Assembly (NCBI RefSeq): GCF_004345665.1
Contig: NZ_SLWR01000001.1
Span: forward strand, 124,001-188,000
DNA: 64,000 bases
Reading direction: 5' to 3'
DNA from: Kribbella antiqua
Lineage (GTDB): Bacteria; Actinomycetota; Actinomycetes; Propionibacteriales; Kribbellaceae
In this document: in pieces, positions 63,097 through 64,000 of the stretch
Layout of the letters: the number at the start of each line of letters is the position of its first letter
How positions within the stretch are numbered: position 1 is the stretch's first letter
The notes under the pieces: generated by a model
What the model saw: only the letters and a program-made list of their open reading frames with translations
The model's database searches: none
Told to the model about the DNA's origin: nothing
Program-made: the position numbers and the translations under genes

Positions 63097-63774
63097 TCAG
63101 CGCTGGAGAATGGTGCGTTCGAGCACGGTCCACGTGGTTGTCGTGACGAGGTACAGGCCGGCCGCGAGCGGCACGAAGGCTGCCGTCGCCAGCGTGCCGA
63201 ACGGGAGGACCATGGCGATCCGTCTGGTCAGCGGGGTTGCTGTCTCGTCGAGTTGGCGGAGTTGCAGGCGGGCCAAGAAGAACGCGACGACCGCCAGCAG
63301 GACGGCGAGCGCGAGAAAGGCCGGCGTTGCGGTGAAGACCGGCCAGTGCAGACCGAGTGGGGCACCGAGGAGGCTGCCACTGATCAGCTGGTTCGACTCC
63401 CCCGCGACGACCGCGCGGGAGAAGAGCGTGTACATCAACCAGAAGAACGGCAACTGCGCGAGCGTCGGCAGGAAGCCGGCGAACATCGAGGTGCCTGACT
63501 CGGCCTGCAGCTTGGCAATCTCGCGCTGCAGACGCTCAGGGTCGTTGCGGTGCCGTTCAGTGATCGCTTTCAGTTGCGGCATGAGCGCAGTACGTGCACG
63601 CAAGCCGCGGTATGCGCGAACGCTGAGTGGAAGGAGCAGGAGGCGTACGGCGAGAGTGCAGAGGACGATCGCGATGACGGCGGCGTAGGTGCCGGTGAGA
63701 GGTTCGATGGCGCTGACGAGGGACGTGACGAGGTGATAGGCACCGGTGACCGGTGCCTCCAGGAACGAAGGCAT
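63097..63774 (-). CDS. YidC/Oxa1-family membrane insertase (short form)
   Basis: A 225-residue insertase with about five helices: AVRLLLLPLSVRAYRGLRART, AITERHRNDPERLQREIAKLQAESGTSMFAGFLPTLAQLPFFW, LPFGTLATAAFVPLAAGLYLV. It lacks the large periplasmic domain of E. coli YidC and is likely a second paralogue. ATG 63774 has GTGGAG upstream. It lies downstream of the DUF6412 gene. Confidence 0.92.
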   Translation of the reverse strand: MPSFLEAPVTGAYHLVTSLVSAIEPLTGTYAAVIAIVLCTLAVRLLLLPLSVRAYRGLRARTALMPQLKAITERHRNDPERLQREIAKLQAESGTSMFAGFLPTLAQLPFFWLMYTLFSRAVVAGESNQLISGSLLGAPLGLHWPVFTATPAFLALAVLLAVVAFFLARLQLRQLDETATPLTRRIAMVLPFGTLATAAFVPLAAGLYLVTTTTWTVLERTILQR

Positions 63775-63816
63775 GACAGAACTCCACGAGTGAGAAGGAA
63801 CAGGTAGCGGGGCGGG

Positions 63817-64000
63817 CTACTGTCCTGGTGCTCGTGGGCGTGGGCGTCCAGCGGCGTCAGGGTCGCAGAGGCGAAGGAAAGCAGTCTGTTCCGCACGGTC
63901 GCGGACCGAGGTGGCGATCGCCAGCAGTGGAGCGGTCGCGGGTGCGGAGGATCGGGCGACCAGCAGGAGTGCGAACAGCAAGGCCGCCGCCGTGAGTACG
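63817..64000 (-). CDS. DUF6412 domain protein (C-terminal part, cut by window edge)
   Basis: The open frame runs from the edge to TAG 63817-63819. It reads ALLFALLLVARSSAPATAPLLAIATSVRD and ends DPDAAGRPRPRAPGQ, the usual tail of DUF6412 proteins found before YidC in actinobacteria. One membrane helix. The gap to yidC is 42 bases. The 5' end is beyond the window. Confidence 0.82.
   Translation of the reverse strand, partial: VLTAAALLFALLLVARSSAPATAPLLAIATSVRDRAEQTAFLRLCDPDAAGRPRPRAPGQ

Overview
This is a 64-kb stretch of chromosome from a high-GC Gram-positive actinobacterium. Strong third-position GC produces long false antisense ORFs opposite most genes. The cell-division protein SepH, a DUF5998 protein, a second type II topoisomerase pair (ParC/ParE), an LprG/P55-like pair, a BTAD regulator, a DUF6412-YidC pair and F420-type enzymes all point to Actinomycetota. 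My best guess is the Propionibacteriales (Kribbella- or Nocardioides-like), by inference only. I found no rRNA, tRNA, CRISPR array, phage genes or transposase.

Layout. 1-5 kb: YaaA (cut by the edge), aldo/keto reductase, aminopeptidase N and SepH. 5.3-6.4 kb: a poly-cysteine leader peptide ahead of an unknown gene, then five tandem hairpin repeats. 6.4-13 kb: small regulator/enzyme pairs (HxlR-NmrA, TetR-MFS with twin operators), an oxidoreductase, an acetyltransferase, an epimerase and a reductase. 13-15 kb: two tiny unknown genes, a rhodanese and a frameshifted thymidine kinase. 15-24.7 kb: secreted subtilase, phosphodiesterase-like protein, DUF5998, an ABC exporter, a P1 peptidase, a DUF2087 protein and a Ser/Thr kinase with a WD40 propeller. 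24.8-31.5 kb: a GNAT/acyl-CoA-synthetase fusion (Pat-like) beside an acyl-CoA synthetase that carries the usual acetylation motif, a permease, FetB and DUF2630. 31.5-37.3 kb: F420 enzyme, CoA-binding protein, a NarL-type two-component system and an ABC exporter. 37.4-49.5 kb: parC and parE, with an LprG/P55-like pair, a sucrase/ferredoxin-like protein, beta-carbonic anhydrase, a patch of broken genes, a monooxygenase, a BTAD regulator and a frameshifted HAD gene between them. 50-59 kb: DUF7455, MocR regulator with LysE exporter, glycogen-debranching-like enzyme, DUF456, an OmpR-type two-component system with a secreted protein, and PPK2. 59-64 kb: phosphotransferase, a sugar operon (ROK, isomerase, Gfo/Idh/MocA), then YidC and DUF6412, cut by the window edge.

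How the parts work together. Many neighbours overlap by 1-4 bases (ATGA, GTGA, TGATG) and are probably translated together. Several divergent regulator/target pairs have palindromes between them. The two-component system at 55.8-58.0 kb shares an 11-base motif with the secreted-protein gene just upstream.

Most interesting signals: the poly-Cys leader whose codons 2-4 can pair with the ribosome-binding site of the next gene; the tandem hairpin array at 5977-6400; a 65-bp palindromic element in two copies, one lying exactly between truncated genes; and single-base frameshifts in tdk and a HAD gene.
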